DNA from: Photobacterium rosenbergii
GTDB lineage: Bacteria > Pseudomonadota > Gammaproteobacteria > Enterobacterales > Vibrionaceae
Assembly (NCBI RefSeq): GCF_003026455.1
Contig: NZ_PYMB01000011.1
Coordinates: forward strand, 1 to 64,000
Direction: 5' to 3'
DNA length: 64,000 bases
Shown here: piece by piece, positions 34,383 through 43,453 of the stretch
Position numbering within the stretch: the first letter of the stretch is position 1
How the letters are laid out: every line of letters begins with the position of its first letter
Made by a program: the position numbers and the translations under genes
The notes under the pieces: generated by a model
Databases searched by the model: none
The model's input: the letters and a program-made list of their open reading frames with translations, nothing else
What the model was told of the DNA's origin: nothing

Positions 34383-35431
34383 ACATGTTATTTAGTGTGC
34401 TGTTGGCCTTGCTGCTTGTTATATCCTCTGGGCTCCATGCTGAGACGGACAATGAAGGAAGCAATAAATACGCCGACCTTACGGAAGCTGCCAATACCCT
34501 TGGGTTGAGCTTAGTAAGCTATAACCGTGAGCTAAACAAGGAAGATAGGTCAGAAAAAGAATTAAATAAGCAAGCAGCATCTTTGGTCGAATCATTGAAT
34601 CAATTCTTGGCATTATCAGATAAAGCGTACAAGGAAGGTGTACCTTATGATGTATTTCCAGGTTTTTGGCAAATGGTTGATGATTGGCAAACCTTAGCTA
34701 AGAGTTTTGCTAGAGGCCCTGATTACCTTGCTAAAATCCAGGTAACACCAATGTATTATCCCAATGACAGTGAGACTGTTTTCAGCTTTGAGATACTGTC
34801 TACTGGCGAAGTCATCGAGATCCCTGTTAAAGATAGTCAGATCAATAAATGCGGGCCCTTAAGAAATGAAGACTGTAGAGAGGTGTTGTCAGACATAACG
34901 GATGCAGTAGAAGGGGCGTATAAGCCAATTGCAGATGTTTACCTTGGACCTGTCGTATTGCATTACACCAGTCTTGAAGCCGAGTGGAAGCAATTTTACA
35001 GAGAAGCACGCTACCAGACACCACTTGATAGCTGGTTTTCTGCGAATGTTGTTCAAGTTGACTATTTCAAAGGACTTGATCTTACCGGCCCACCAAAGAT
35101 CCAGGTTTTCTTCTTACGTCCTACGCTAGTCTTTGAGCATCTTTATGATGCTGAAAAAGGCGATAAAGATGACGTCAGCATTGCCTTAGAAGTAATTGGC
35201 TTTAACCGATGGAAAGAGGGCTTCGGTGCCTCGATAACGACGGTTTACAATGATAGGAAAGATGCTGATGCAATTGGTATTGGTGCTTCCATTCACATTA
35301 AGAACAAATTCACTATTGGTTATGCATATAGGGATGATGATAAGAGCAGTGTTTTCGTAAACTTAGATTTGCTTGAATGGTTTGGCGATAATAAGGAAAC
35401 GTACAGCCGTTATCTGGGGTATTTGAATTAG
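34379..35431 (+). CDS. exported protein partnered with the hydrolase, 350 aa
   Basis: Signal peptide MNMLFSVLLALLLVISSGLHA, then an alpha-helical region to about residue 120 and a beta-rich C-terminal half. The repeated beta-strand pattern near the end (GFGASITTVYNDRKDADAIGIGASIHIKNKFTIGYAYRDDDKSSVFVNLDLLEW) could be an outer-membrane or periplasmic beta-domain. The start overlaps the hydrolase stop (ATGA). A terminator follows. The family is not recognised. Confidence 0.65.
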   Translation: MNMLFSVLLALLLVISSGLHAETDNEGSNKYADLTEAANTLGLSLVSYNRELNKEDRSEKELNKQAASLVESLNQFLALSDKAYKEGVPYDVFPGFWQMVDDWQTLAKSFARGPDYLAKIQVTPMYYPNDSETVFSFEILSTGEVIEIPVKDSQINKCGPLRNEDCREVLSDITDAVEGAYKPIADVYLGPVVLHYTSLEAEWKQFYREARYQTPLDSWFSANVVQVDYFKGLDLTGPPKIQVFFLRPTLVFEHLYDAEKGDKDDVSIALEVIGFNRWKEGFGASITTVYNDRKDADAIGIGASIHIKNKFTIGYAYRDDDKSSVFVNLDLLEWFGDNKETYSRYLGYLN

Positions 35432-35449
35432 TACCAATGAGTGTGCTCA

Positions 35450-35481
35450 AAAAAGGGTTGGTATCAATACCAACCCTTTTT
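35450..35481. terminator. bidirectional terminator
   Basis: AAAAGGGTTGGTAT and its complement pair around a 2-4-nt loop, with A and T runs at the two ends, between convergent genes. Confidence 0.88.
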
Positions 35482-35492
35482 ACTTCTAACTA

Positions 35493-35984
35493 TTACTCGT
35501 AATCAGTTGCGTAAGTTTCTTCGTAAGTGTGCGAGTAAAGCTCAAATAGATTACCAAACGGGTCTTCCATGTAGATCATTTGTGCTTGTTTAGTCTCGTC
35601 ATCTGGGTGGTAACGCATGATGTCCATGCGAGTTTTACCGCCGTGCTCTTCAATACGCGCGATGGTCTGTGGGAATTGCTCTTTAGCAACTTGCAGGCAG
35701 AAGTGGAAGATACCCAAACGAGAGAAATCGACTTCATGACGTTCCTGGCGCTCTTTCATTTCGAACAGTTCAACGCCGATACCGTCTGACGTTACTAGGT
35801 GCGCAATGTTAAAGCCTTTGAAGCCTTCACCGAAGACGGCAATACACATACGGCCGATTGCCGTTTCACGCTCTTCGATAACTTTAGTGTTGTTCATTAC
35901 AACACGAAGGCCTAGCGCTTTAGTGTAGAACTCAACCGCTTTGTCCATATCGCCAACCATGATACCAACGTGATTCATCTTCAT
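35493..35984 (-). CDS. VOC-superfamily (glyoxalase/dioxygenase fold) protein
   Basis: 163 aa from ATG 35984, with GGAG 7 nt upstream. One VOC module pair: NHVGIMVGDMDKAVEFYTKALGLRV near the N-terminus and YMEDPFGNLFELYSH near the C-terminus. The histidine of NHVG, the glutamate of VELFEM and the glutamate of LFELYS are the likely metal ligands. It could be a dioxygenase or glyoxalase; no partner gene is adjacent. Confidence 0.8.
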   Translation of the reverse strand: MKMNHVGIMVGDMDKAVEFYTKALGLRVVMNNTKVIEERETAIGRMCIAVFGEGFKGFNIAHLVTSDGIGVELFEMKERQERHEVDFSRLGIFHFCLQVAKEQFPQTIARIEEHGGKTRMDIMRYHPDDETKQAQMIYMEDPFGNLFELYSHTYEETYATDYE

Positions 35985-36114
35985 AACTTTCTCCAAATAC
36001 TTTTTAATTTGTTTCGTGTGTCGCTTCGATGGAGAGAAGTATAGGGCCGCAGATCAATCAATAGAAATTATCAAAAATTATACATTTAATAATATTAAGT
36101 TATCAGTGGTGATT

Positions 36115-36380
36115 CTATGATTGAACCCCATTGATGTGGCTCCGAAAGTATTCTTCGAATAATTGGGTACGCTTGGGTAAAAGTTGCCTTTTGGGGTAGA
36201 GGATATACCAAGGCAATATCGCTTGCGTTTCCCAGCCAAGTAAGAGAGGAATGACTTCCTTGCGGCAACTTAGATAAGGCAACTCTTCTCTGGACTTCTT
36301 TTTCAAAAACGTCCAGTTATCCAATGTAAATGCGGTATCTTTATAAAGAATATGGCTGAGCTTAGTCAGTTCCGAGGGAT
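36115..36380 (-). pseudogene. LysR-family regulator remnant (C-terminal fragment)
   Basis: The minus-strand frame from about 36380 encodes ELTKLSHILYKDTAFTLDNW, LPYLSCRKEVIPLLLGW and ILPWYILYPKRQLLPKRTQLFEEYF, the end of a LysR effector domain. The frame is closed upstream by a stop inside the EamA gene end, so the helix-turn-helix and most of the protein are missing. A deletion probably fused the EamA gene to this fragment. Confidence 0.7.
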
Positions 36381-37307
36381 GCTATTCTCTAATATAACTT
36401 TCATTCGATGCCATAAGCGGCCATCGATAGCGGATAACCCAAACGCTATTAACACCATGCCCAATATATGAATCATTTCCAGAGATTCATTCAGGAATAA
36501 TGAGCCGAGCAGAACAGCAGAGACTGGCACAAGTAGTGTTACCAGCAGTACGTTTGTTGCGCCTGCCAGTTCAAGTATTCTGAAATAGAGAACATACGCT
36601 ATCGCTGTGGATGCAACTGCCAATCCAACTATAGCTATCCATGTGTTCATGCTTGTATTGTCCGCATCGATAGTACCGTCTACAAATAACGCGATAGGCA
36701 GTAATATGAGCGTTGAAGCCGTTACCTGTCCCGCTGCTGTAATTACAGGGTTTACCCCCAGTTTTTTGAACCTGCGCCCGTATACTCCCGCGAATGCGTA
36801 AGATATGGCTGCGCCAACAATGGCAAGTTGCGCCAACAAATTACTTTCATTACCTAACGCGGGTACGCCAATCATTACCGCAACACCCACGAAACCGAGA
36901 ACAACGCCGATTAGTTTTAACGGTGTTGGCCGTTCATCAGGCAGCAGAATGCCTGCCACTACTACTGTAAATATTGGTGTTGCAGCATTTAGAATTGAGG
37001 CCAAGCCTGACGCAATCTGTGTTTGCCCCCAGACAATCAAAGCAAAGGGGATAACATTATTCAGTAACCCCATCCCCAAGAATGAAGTCCAGACTTTCAG
37101 GCTTTTGGGAGGACGCAAGCCAATCATCATAGCTATACCCCATAGTGTAAATGCCGCAATTCCTACTCTAAGTGTCACTATGGTTAATGGAGGAAGGTCA
37201 TTGACCGCTACGCCTACAAAGAAGAAAGATCCGCCCCATAAGATGGAGAGCATAATGAGCATAGCCCATACTTTTGAGTTCATAGAGTGATTAATGGTCG
37301 GTGTCAT
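36366..37307 (-). CDS. EamA/DMT-family transporter
   Basis: 313-aa inner-membrane exporter-type protein with ten hydrophobic helices in two EamA repeats (ILWGGSFFFVGVAVNDLPPLTIVTLRVGIAA; GVVLGFVGVAVMIG; LVPVSAVLLGSLFLNESL). Substrate unknown (amino acid or metabolite). The stop runs into the LysR remnant, which may once have regulated it. No clear ribosome site; ATG 37307 or an ATG 8 codons later could be used. Confidence 0.85.
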   Translation of the reverse strand: MTPTINHSMNSKVWAMLIMLSILWGGSFFFVGVAVNDLPPLTIVTLRVGIAAFTLWGIAMMIGLRPPKSLKVWTSFLGMGLLNNVIPFALIVWGQTQIASGLASILNAATPIFTVVVAGILLPDERPTPLKLIGVVLGFVGVAVMIGVPALGNESNLLAQLAIVGAAISYAFAGVYGRRFKKLGVNPVITAAGQVTASTLILLPIALFVDGTIDADNTSMNTWIAIVGLAVASTAIAYVLYFRILELAGATNVLLVTLLVPVSAVLLGSLFLNESLEMIHILGMVLIAFGLSAIDGRLWHRMKVILENSIPRN

Positions 37308-37502
37308 GGTCGGGACAATCCGTGTTATTCATCTTTAACTGCATACTAGCTACAGCGTGGACCTTAAAACATCCGAAAATTGCGCCACATTAAAAACAGA
37401 GAGTGAATCTACAATCACCAATTAGCCAGCAAGAATCGGATGGTATCAGCAGGCTTGGTGTGATGAGATAGTCATGCAACCCGTTAGACAGTGAGCGCAG
37501 CT

Positions 37503-38561
37503 ATGTCAAAGTTATCTGAAAATGAAATGAAAAATGCGGTAGCGCAGAGAGATAGCTCTTTCGACGGAAATTTTTACTATGGCGTTATAACCACAGGCGT
37601 ATTCTGTATGCCTTCCTGTTCGACCAAAGCAGCAAATCCAGAAAATCTGAGGTTCTTCTTTGATATCGAATCAGCAATGCAAGCAGGGTTTCGTCCTTGC
37701 AAGCGCTGCAATCCAGCAGGTCAGGACGATCGAACCCTTAAGCTCATTGAAGTCGCTCGCTATCTAGAGCGTCATGCGGAAGATAAAATAACACTTACTC
37801 AATTAGGTGATATCGCGGGTCTTTCACCTTCCCGATTACAACGCATTTTTAAAGAAATGTTTGGTGTGTCACCCAAGCATTATCAAGATGCAGTACGCAT
37901 GCGAAAGTTTAAATGTTCGTTGAAAGAGGGTGAAGGTGTGACCGATGCTATTTATTCATCAGGTTATGGTTCAATAAGTCGGGTATATGGTGAGGCAACC
38001 CGAAATATTGGCATGACACCGAAAGCGTATAGGGCAGGAGGAAAAGGTGAAACTATCCATTATGCGTGTCGAGAGACTGCACTTGGGTACATGATAATGG
38101 CTGCGACAGATAAAGGGGTATGCTCAGTACAGTTTGGTGACGACAAAGCTTCTCTGCTAAGCCTGTTATCTGATGAATTTCCTAAAGCTCAATTTGAGCT
38201 TTCTGCGGCACAAGATGCACCAGAGCTGGATAGCTGGATGCTGGCTTTAGATAAGCATATTAGTCAGGGCGCTCCCAGGCCCGAAGTACCACTTGATATC
38301 AGAGGTACGGCATTCCAAATCAAAGTATGGCAATTTCTCCTAAGCATCAAAGAAGGCGACGTGATGAGTTATGGTGAGGTTGCAGAGCATATTGATAATC
38401 CGAAAGCAGTTCGCGCTGTAGGAACCGCTTGTGGCAAAAACCCAGTTGGTATTCTTATCCCCTGCCACCGAGTATTACGTAGCGACGGTTCTTTAGGCGG
38501 CTACCGTTGGGGGTTAGAACGTAAACGAACTCTGTTGGATATGGAAAGAGCAAGGCGTTAA
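37503..38561 (+). CDS. ada: Ada: bifunctional DNA-methyl acceptor and activator
   Basis: 352 aa from ATG 37503; a GTG 4 codons upstream is also possible. The N-terminal Ada zinc domain has C35 and C39 (VFCMPSCSTKA) and FRPCKRC, taking methyl groups from phosphotriesters. An AraC helix-turn-helix follows (ITLTQLGDIAGLSPSRLQRIFKEMFGVSPKHYQ). The C-terminal O6-methylguanine methyltransferase has the acceptor Cys in ILIPCHRV. It repairs alkylated DNA and activates the adaptive response. No alkB follows. Confidence 0.93.
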   Translation: MSKLSENEMKNAVAQRDSSFDGNFYYGVITTGVFCMPSCSTKAANPENLRFFFDIESAMQAGFRPCKRCNPAGQDDRTLKLIEVARYLERHAEDKITLTQLGDIAGLSPSRLQRIFKEMFGVSPKHYQDAVRMRKFKCSLKEGEGVTDAIYSSGYGSISRVYGEATRNIGMTPKAYRAGGKGETIHYACRETALGYMIMAATDKGVCSVQFGDDKASLLSLLSDEFPKAQFELSAAQDAPELDSWMLALDKHISQGAPRPEVPLDIRGTAFQIKVWQFLLSIKEGDVMSYGEVAEHIDNPKAVRAVGTACGKNPVGILIPCHRVLRSDGSLGGYRWGLERKRTLLDMERARR

Positions 38562-39182
38562 CGTGTGTGTTTAACTCAGATAGTCACTAGGGTAAAGGGC
38601 GTGTTGAATACTTTCTGGTAATTCCTGCATCAAATAAACCTAGTGGTGTTGATTGATTACAAACATCACAGAGCTGGACAAATCTTTATCAAAATCGCTG
38701 ACATTAGTTAAGATAAAATTATAACTGCAGGAAATATCATTATTCATATGTGCTGTGTAAGATACTGTTTAAATAGTTTTTTGTTTTTAAGTTGGTGGGT
38801 ATCATGGGTACAGTTATAGGTATGTTGGTCTTGGCATTCATCGCGTACTTGATAAGGAAAAATACAGGGCTGCACTTACACCAGTGGTTTTCTAAGAAAT
38901 ACCAAGAGCACCTAGATGCGAAAGAAATGAACAAATAATCAGCATGACTCACGATAAGATGTTATCTCTATTCATCATACGAAATTGTCTATATTCGAGT
39001 TAACAAGGCACTCTCCTGTTAACTCACTTTTGTCCGTCTTCGATCTAGCTGATGTGGCTAGCTCAGAACTGCCCTAAAGCTTTTTAGCCTCTGAGCTGAC
39101 CTATACTTACAAACGATGCTTAAAAGCTAGGAGAAAGCTTACAAGACTATCAACATCAACTTCTCTTACTTAGGGCGGTGTA
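38562..39182. other. mostly non-coding region containing a small membrane protein gene
   Basis: Apart from the 44-aa frame at 38804, no gene or regulatory feature was recognised in this 620-bp stretch. Confidence 0.4.
38804..38938 (+). CDS. small single-pass membrane protein, 44 aa
   Basis: ATG 38804 with a GGTGGG purine run 4-9 nt upstream encodes a hydrophobic helix (GTVIGMLVLAFIAYLI), basic residues (RKN) and a charged cytoplasmic-type tail rich in lysine and glutamate. It fits the many small membrane proteins of gammaproteobacteria. No family recognised. Confidence 0.5.
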   Translation: MGTVIGMLVLAFIAYLIRKNTGLHLHQWFSKKYQEHLDAKEMNK

Positions 39183-39803
39183 ATGGCTACAGGTTCGCAA
39201 AATGAAGGGCAGATCCCTAAAGCTTTGGAATTTGATCGCATACTCGATGCTGCGCTGGAAATGGCGACTGAGCGGGATGACTGGTCCAACCTTAGCTTTG
39301 TGGAACTGGCGAAATACTGCGGCACCTCCGTTAACCATATACGTCACTACTACGCGGACACCAATGCTATAGCTAATGCTTGGTTTTTACGTGCGCTTGA
39401 AGCCATGCTGGCTGCGGATCTTGAGGGCCTTGAGGTGTTGCCGGTCAAAGAGAGGCTGGAGTATATTATTTGGCGCTGGTTTGAGGCTCTCGCCCCCCGT
39501 CACCGGGTAACTACTCAGATGTTGGGAGCCAAACTTCATCTACCTCACGTTCACCATTGGGTACCCATGATCTTTGATTTGTCACGCCTGGTTCAATTTT
39601 GGCGTGAAGCGGCCGGACTGCATTCAGGCGGTCGGCGCAGACAGATCGAAGAAGTTGTCCTGACGGGTATTTTTATAGCGACTTTGCGATCATGGTGCCG
39701 GGATGAAAGCCTCCAACAATCTCAAGCGCATGCTCGACTTTTGGCCCTTCTAACAAGAGCGGAAAGGTCTGTGCCCTTCTGGTTCTCAACGGATCCCCAT
39801 TGA
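39183..39803 (+). CDS. TetR-like transcriptional regulator, 206 aa
   Basis: Residues about 18-62 form a TetR-type helix-turn-helix (LSFVELAKYCGTSVNHIRHYYADTNAIANAWF). The C-terminal domain is helical with several His and Trp residues. It converges on the ABC1-kinase gene and ends 35 bp from it. In some proteobacteria such regulators accompany AarF-like kinases, so a functional pair is plausible. Confidence 0.7.
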   Translation: MATGSQNEGQIPKALEFDRILDAALEMATERDDWSNLSFVELAKYCGTSVNHIRHYYADTNAIANAWFLRALEAMLAADLEGLEVLPVKERLEYIIWRWFEALAPRHRVTTQMLGAKLHLPHVHHWVPMIFDLSRLVQFWREAAGLHSGGRRRQIEEVVLTGIFIATLRSWCRDESLQQSQAHARLLALLTRAERSVPFWFSTDPH

Positions 39804-39837
39804 AGTTATATCTATTGTTGTATAAGTGATGCAAATC

Positions 39838-41145
39838 TTACTGGATGTAAGGCGCGACCAAACGGTTTACGTTGACCTGTGCCCGTAGACGGGCGCACAG
39901 TAGATAAGTCCCTCCGATCTTTCGGTGTAGAAACAGCATATCAGTAGGCGGCAGGTGCATATAACGCTGATTCAGCCGTAGGGAGACGGCTGATTCCACG
40001 ACCCGCCGTGACAGGTCGGAGGTGCCGAAATCAAATCTCCCCTGGTATCGAACCGGTTCGGCAACCGCACAGATCATCTCGTATAACCCCTGGCGATACG
40101 GTATGGACTCACCTTTACGCAGATAACCCAACTCTACAGCAGTGTTCTCAATGGCAGAAACATCGCCTTTTGTAGCCGCCTTCATCAAACGGCGGAAAGC
40201 GTCAACCAAATCATCGGAATAGTGTCGGGTGGCACCGAAGTCGAGGAGCCCTATACGGTCCTGCTCTGCCTGGTACCGGTAATTGCCAAATTGAGCGTCG
40301 GTCTGTACCAGACCCCACTCAAACACCTCCTTCAGCACCAAAGACAGCAGTCGCGTCGCAACACGGTTCCTCACATCGATCGGTGTATTCACTAGAGTTT
40401 CGATAGGAGCCCCGGTGACGAAAGACATTGTGAGCACATCAGAAGTGGTTCGTGATCTGTCCACAGCCGGAAGATCGAAATCGGAATCCTCGCCAATAAA
40501 ACGCCTGTATTCGGCGATACTATCTGCCTCGGCGCAGTAATCGGCTTCTTGGTGGAGTTGCTGTTTGGCTTCTTTAAGCAGTGTCGTGATGTCGTAGTCC
40601 CTTGGAATCAGGCGCAATAGATTGAACAGCGCCGCAACATTGTCAACGTCACTATCGATACTTTTTCGAATTCCGGGGTACTGCACCTTGATCGCCAGAT
40701 GCCGACCATCCTTGGTGGTGGCTTCGTGCACCTGTCCGATGGAAGCTGCAGCGAGAGGTGTGAATGAAAACTGCTTAAAATCATCTTCCCACTTCTTACC
40801 CCAGGCACCTTCCAGCACCTGTGCCACCTGATCCTGCGGCATGGGATGTGCGTTCTCACGCAGGGTCGCCAGAATCTCGGTCAGCATCGGAGGAAGATAC
40901 TCACCCGCCTCCATCGAGAGCAGTTGGCCGACCTTCATCGCTGCGCCGCGCATCTCAGACAACCTGTCCGCCAGCAGCATGGCATTGGCCGGTGTCAGCA
41001 GTAAATCATTTGCTTTGAGTGGTTTGCTATCAGTCAAGGCCGATGCGCCATCCCTGAGTACCTGCACGGCAACCCCTCCGAGCAGACGGCCGATCTTCAG
41101 CAAGCGGCTGGCTCGGTTTATCGGAATCGGTATCTCTCTAGCCAT
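39838..41145 (-). CDS. ABC1/UbiB-family atypical kinase
   Basis: 435 aa. The family KxGQ motif appears as MKVGQLLSME near residue 70, followed by the alanine-rich loop AAASIGQVH, the lysine motif AIKVQYPG and the metal motif LLDFGATRH. The usual HxDPHPGN catalytic loop is replaced by QTDAQFGNY, which keeps the Asp and Asn positions. UbiB relatives support ubiquinone synthesis; this is a paralogue without ubi neighbours. Confidence 0.85.
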   Translation of the reverse strand: MAREIPIPINRASRLLKIGRLLGGVAVQVLRDGASALTDSKPLKANDLLLTPANAMLLADRLSEMRGAAMKVGQLLSMEAGEYLPPMLTEILATLRENAHPMPQDQVAQVLEGAWGKKWEDDFKQFSFTPLAAASIGQVHEATTKDGRHLAIKVQYPGIRKSIDSDVDNVAALFNLLRLIPRDYDITTLLKEAKQQLHQEADYCAEADSIAEYRRFIGEDSDFDLPAVDRSRTTSDVLTMSFVTGAPIETLVNTPIDVRNRVATRLLSLVLKEVFEWGLVQTDAQFGNYRYQAEQDRIGLLDFGATRHYSDDLVDAFRRLMKAATKGDVSAIENTAVELGYLRKGESIPYRQGLYEMICAVAEPVRYQGRFDFGTSDLSRRVVESAVSLRLNQRYMHLPPTDMLFLHRKIGGTYLLCARLRAQVNVNRLVAPYIQ

Positions 41146-41536
41146 ACCGTTACATGACCCCCAACATTAGAAATATCCCCTTCTTCTAATATTAGAGGAT
41201 CTAAAATTAGGAGATCTATGAGTAGGGCCGCTTGCTCAACAACAGAACAATGCAGAGCAACATCCGCGAACTGTCGGTTGGAGTTCAAGCTGTTGGATAA
41301 GTAGGTGAGGAATGGGCCCTTGAAGTTAATCTGATAATGCTTTGTTCTGTTTCTTAGCCACACAATCATTCTGTGCAATGATAAGTTTGCAGCTCAGTGT
41401 GAGTAGAAGCTGGCTCAGTTCTGCCCCAAAATGAGTTGTAGCTGATGCAAAATCGATTGGTAAAGTTTGGGACTTAGGAAACTTCAGATAATGGGGGCAA
41501 AAGGTAAGAGCTGACCCCGTTACTTTTTCGCAACCA
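41146..41536. other. intergenic region with a possible transposon-end remnant
   Basis: No gene seen. On the minus strand, 41497-41520 contains GGGGTCAGCTCTTACC followed by TTTTGCCCCC. I recall GGGGTCAG-type sequences flanking REP-associated transposase genes in gammaproteobacteria. No transposase is present. Confidence 0.4.
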
Positions 41537-41995
41537 TTAAACATAAGCGATAAATCGACCTGCTACTAATACGCAAAGCCACAGTATTAACGATACAAAA
41601 CCGACGAGGCGCTGCTGGTTGAAAGGGACGGCATAACCCATACGCCAATGAAAGTTGACCGCATTTGCCACCGCGAAAGCGATGCACAGCAACTTGAACA
41701 GAAAAATACTTAGCGCGAAGTAATCGCTTGGACCAGCCATAAAAAGCAACACACCTGAGATAACCGCAATAACGAATCCGCTAACAGCGACAGGAACGAG
41801 CACATGAGCAAGCTGTTCGAGTGTTATACACCGCCACAGGCCGATGCGTTTTAAATCTAACGGGATGATCGCGCCTACTAACAGAGCGATACCAAGAACA
41901 TGCAGGGTATTGATTACCGCATAACTCCAACGAGAAAACCGAATCCACTGGGCGACAGGCGTTAGCGCTAAGGCTTCGAGCCAGGCTTCCAACAT
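41537..41995 (-). CDS. four-helix membrane protein (DUF6644-like)
   Basis: 152 aa with four hydrophobic helices (NTLHVLGIALLVGAIIPLDLKRIG; LVPVAVSGFVIAVISGVLLFMA; FLFKLLCIAFAVANAV; FVSLILWLCVLVAGRFI). The HxLG and W-rich pattern resembles the DUF6644 family, which I recall as paired with DUF6152 proteins. Here it lies 9 nt downstream of such a gene, so they form an operon. The histidine in the first helix could bind haem or metal; function unknown. Confidence 0.65.
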   Translation of the reverse strand: MLEAWLEALALTPVAQWIRFSRWSYAVINTLHVLGIALLVGAIIPLDLKRIGLWRCITLEQLAHVLVPVAVSGFVIAVISGVLLFMAGPSDYFALSIFLFKLLCIAFAVANAVNFHWRMGYAVPFNQQRLVGFVSLILWLCVLVAGRFIAYV

Positions 41996-42004
41996 CGCAC
42001 TGCT

Positions 42005-42367
42005 CTAATCGCGGTTTGGATAAAGATCGTAGAGCACACCGTCAATCCAAATACGCTCCGCCTTCATTAATTTTTGTTCTATATCGGCTGAAGGTTCCCC
42101 CTCAATTTTTACCTCAACATCTTTGGCCAAATCTCCCGGCATTAAACCAGCACGTTCATTGCGGTAAGGTTGGCCAACTTCTACCGTCCAGATATCGTCT
42201 TCAGACTTTACCGTTAACTCCCCATGCGGGTTGCCCAGCTTAAGCTCGACGATAATGCCGGTTAGTTCAATGTTATTACCCGTCGTCCAACGCCAGCCAT
42301 GATGCGCCGCCGCGAAAGACACCAACACAAAAGATATAAGAGTAAAAAAGAAAGTACGCTTTAACAT
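42005..42367 (-). CDS. exported protein (DUF6152-like)
   Basis: 120 aa from ATG 42367, with AGGAGGG immediately upstream. Signal peptide MLKRTFFFTLISFVLVSFAAAHHGW, then a small beta-barrel-like domain with NPHGELTV and VEVGQPYRNERAGLMPGD, resembling the DUF6152 family. The mature N-terminus starts with HH, a possible metal ligand. Expressed ahead of the DUF6644-like membrane protein; possibly a periplasmic metal- or oxidant-handling pair. Confidence 0.7.
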   Translation of the reverse strand: MLKRTFFFTLISFVLVSFAAAHHGWRWTTGNNIELTGIIVELKLGNPHGELTVKSEDDIWTVEVGQPYRNERAGLMPGDLAKDVEVKIEGEPSADIEQKLMKAERIWIDGVLYDLYPNRD

Positions 42368-42925
42368 ATTCCCTCCTAGGAGTGGGTTAACCGAAGTCAT
42401 CCTTCAATAGTACGAGAGTCAGTGAGTCACCTTTTTGTTACAGCGAACAATCAATAATTTTTTATTTATTAGCTGTAGTAGCTCAAATCTAAGCTGACAA
42501 AGCACCCTAAAAACAGGTAGCTGTCAGAGCAAGTTTGAGCCACTACAAATTATAGCTAACAATTTTTGCCTCTTAACGTGGTGTTACCTTCTACTCACCC
42601 AGATTTAAGCCAATGCAGCAGACTTATGCGCAGGCGAACTTTCAAACGTACTTCTGTACAACTCCTTCATAGCGGGCACTTCTGCTCAGAAATGTCCAAA
42701 ACCTTGTTACCCATCCACACGCACCGCGTAGGTAGTGGCTGAAAGGGCGCTCTACCGAGAACGTGCACTCTTCGGCCTTGTTGGTGTTTACCCGTCTAGA
42801 GAAGTACAGAGCTTCCAAACAGAAAATAGAAGACTGGTGTATGCTATATGCAAACGGTATACTGTCCGAAGTTCGAAAAATGCCAGAGTTACAAGCAATT
42901 GTGCTTCAGATAGGATTAACGCAAA
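42368..42925. other. intergenic region containing a palindromic element
   Basis: Apart from the imperfect palindrome at 42469-42559, no feature was recognised. Confidence 0.4.
42469..42559. repeat. imperfect palindromic element, about 90 bp
   Basis: Outer arms TTAGCT / AGCTAA and inner arms GTAGTAGCTCAAA / TTTGAGCCACTAC pair, followed by further pairing GCTGACA / TGTCAG around the centre. A 7-nt insertion breaks one arm. It looks like a small non-coding palindromic repeat or MITE. Confidence 0.5.
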
Positions 42926-43360
42926 ATGCCAAGAGTCAGCCAGGCGGTAGCAAGACAAACGCGACAGAAAATTATTGATACAGCTTATGAACTGCTGTTG
43001 GAAGAAGGGATAGAGCAACTTACTTTCACCAACATTGCCAAGAAGGCCGGTATCAGTCGCTCTGGCATTAATGCGCACTTCAAACGCAAAGACGACCTCT
43101 TTAACGAATTGAAAAGTAAGATAGTAGATAGGTTGGTATCTACGTTTAACTTCAATTCTCCACAAGAGTTTTATGAAAGCTGGATCACTAACTTTAATTC
43201 GGACGCTGAGTTCAGAAGGATCATCGTCGGTGCCGGTGCCTTTTTCTCTATGGATGATGGGATTAACGGCTTAAAAGACGCTATCAAGGGCAATCCCGTT
43301 GAAGTTGATATGTATATCAAAATGGCTGTTGGCCACTCTGTGATCAATACGATGAAGTAG
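42926..43360 (+). CDS. short TetR-family regulator, 144 aa
   Basis: Residues about 12-58 form a TetR helix-turn-helix (IDTAYELLLEEGIEQLTFTNIAKKAGISRSGINAHFKRKDDLF). The ligand domain is shorter than the usual about 140 residues, ending at VINTMK, so the protein is either a compact family member or C-terminally truncated. No operator was recognised. Confidence 0.65.
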   Translation: MPRVSQAVARQTRQKIIDTAYELLLEEGIEQLTFTNIAKKAGISRSGINAHFKRKDDLFNELKSKIVDRLVSTFNFNSPQEFYESWITNFNSDAEFRRIIVGAGAFFSMDDGINGLKDAIKGNPVEVDMYIKMAVGHSVINTMK

Positions 43361-43453
43361 GTATACATTAAAGAAAAATAGCGGTCATCATCCGTTATGT
43401 GTCATAATCATTTGAGTGAAAGTTGCTCATTGGATTACGACACCGGTAAAGCT

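Noticed and set aside
36805..37290. 161-aa plus-strand frame
   Set aside because: It is fully antisense to the EamA transporter gene and has the threonine/serine-rich look of a shadow translation.
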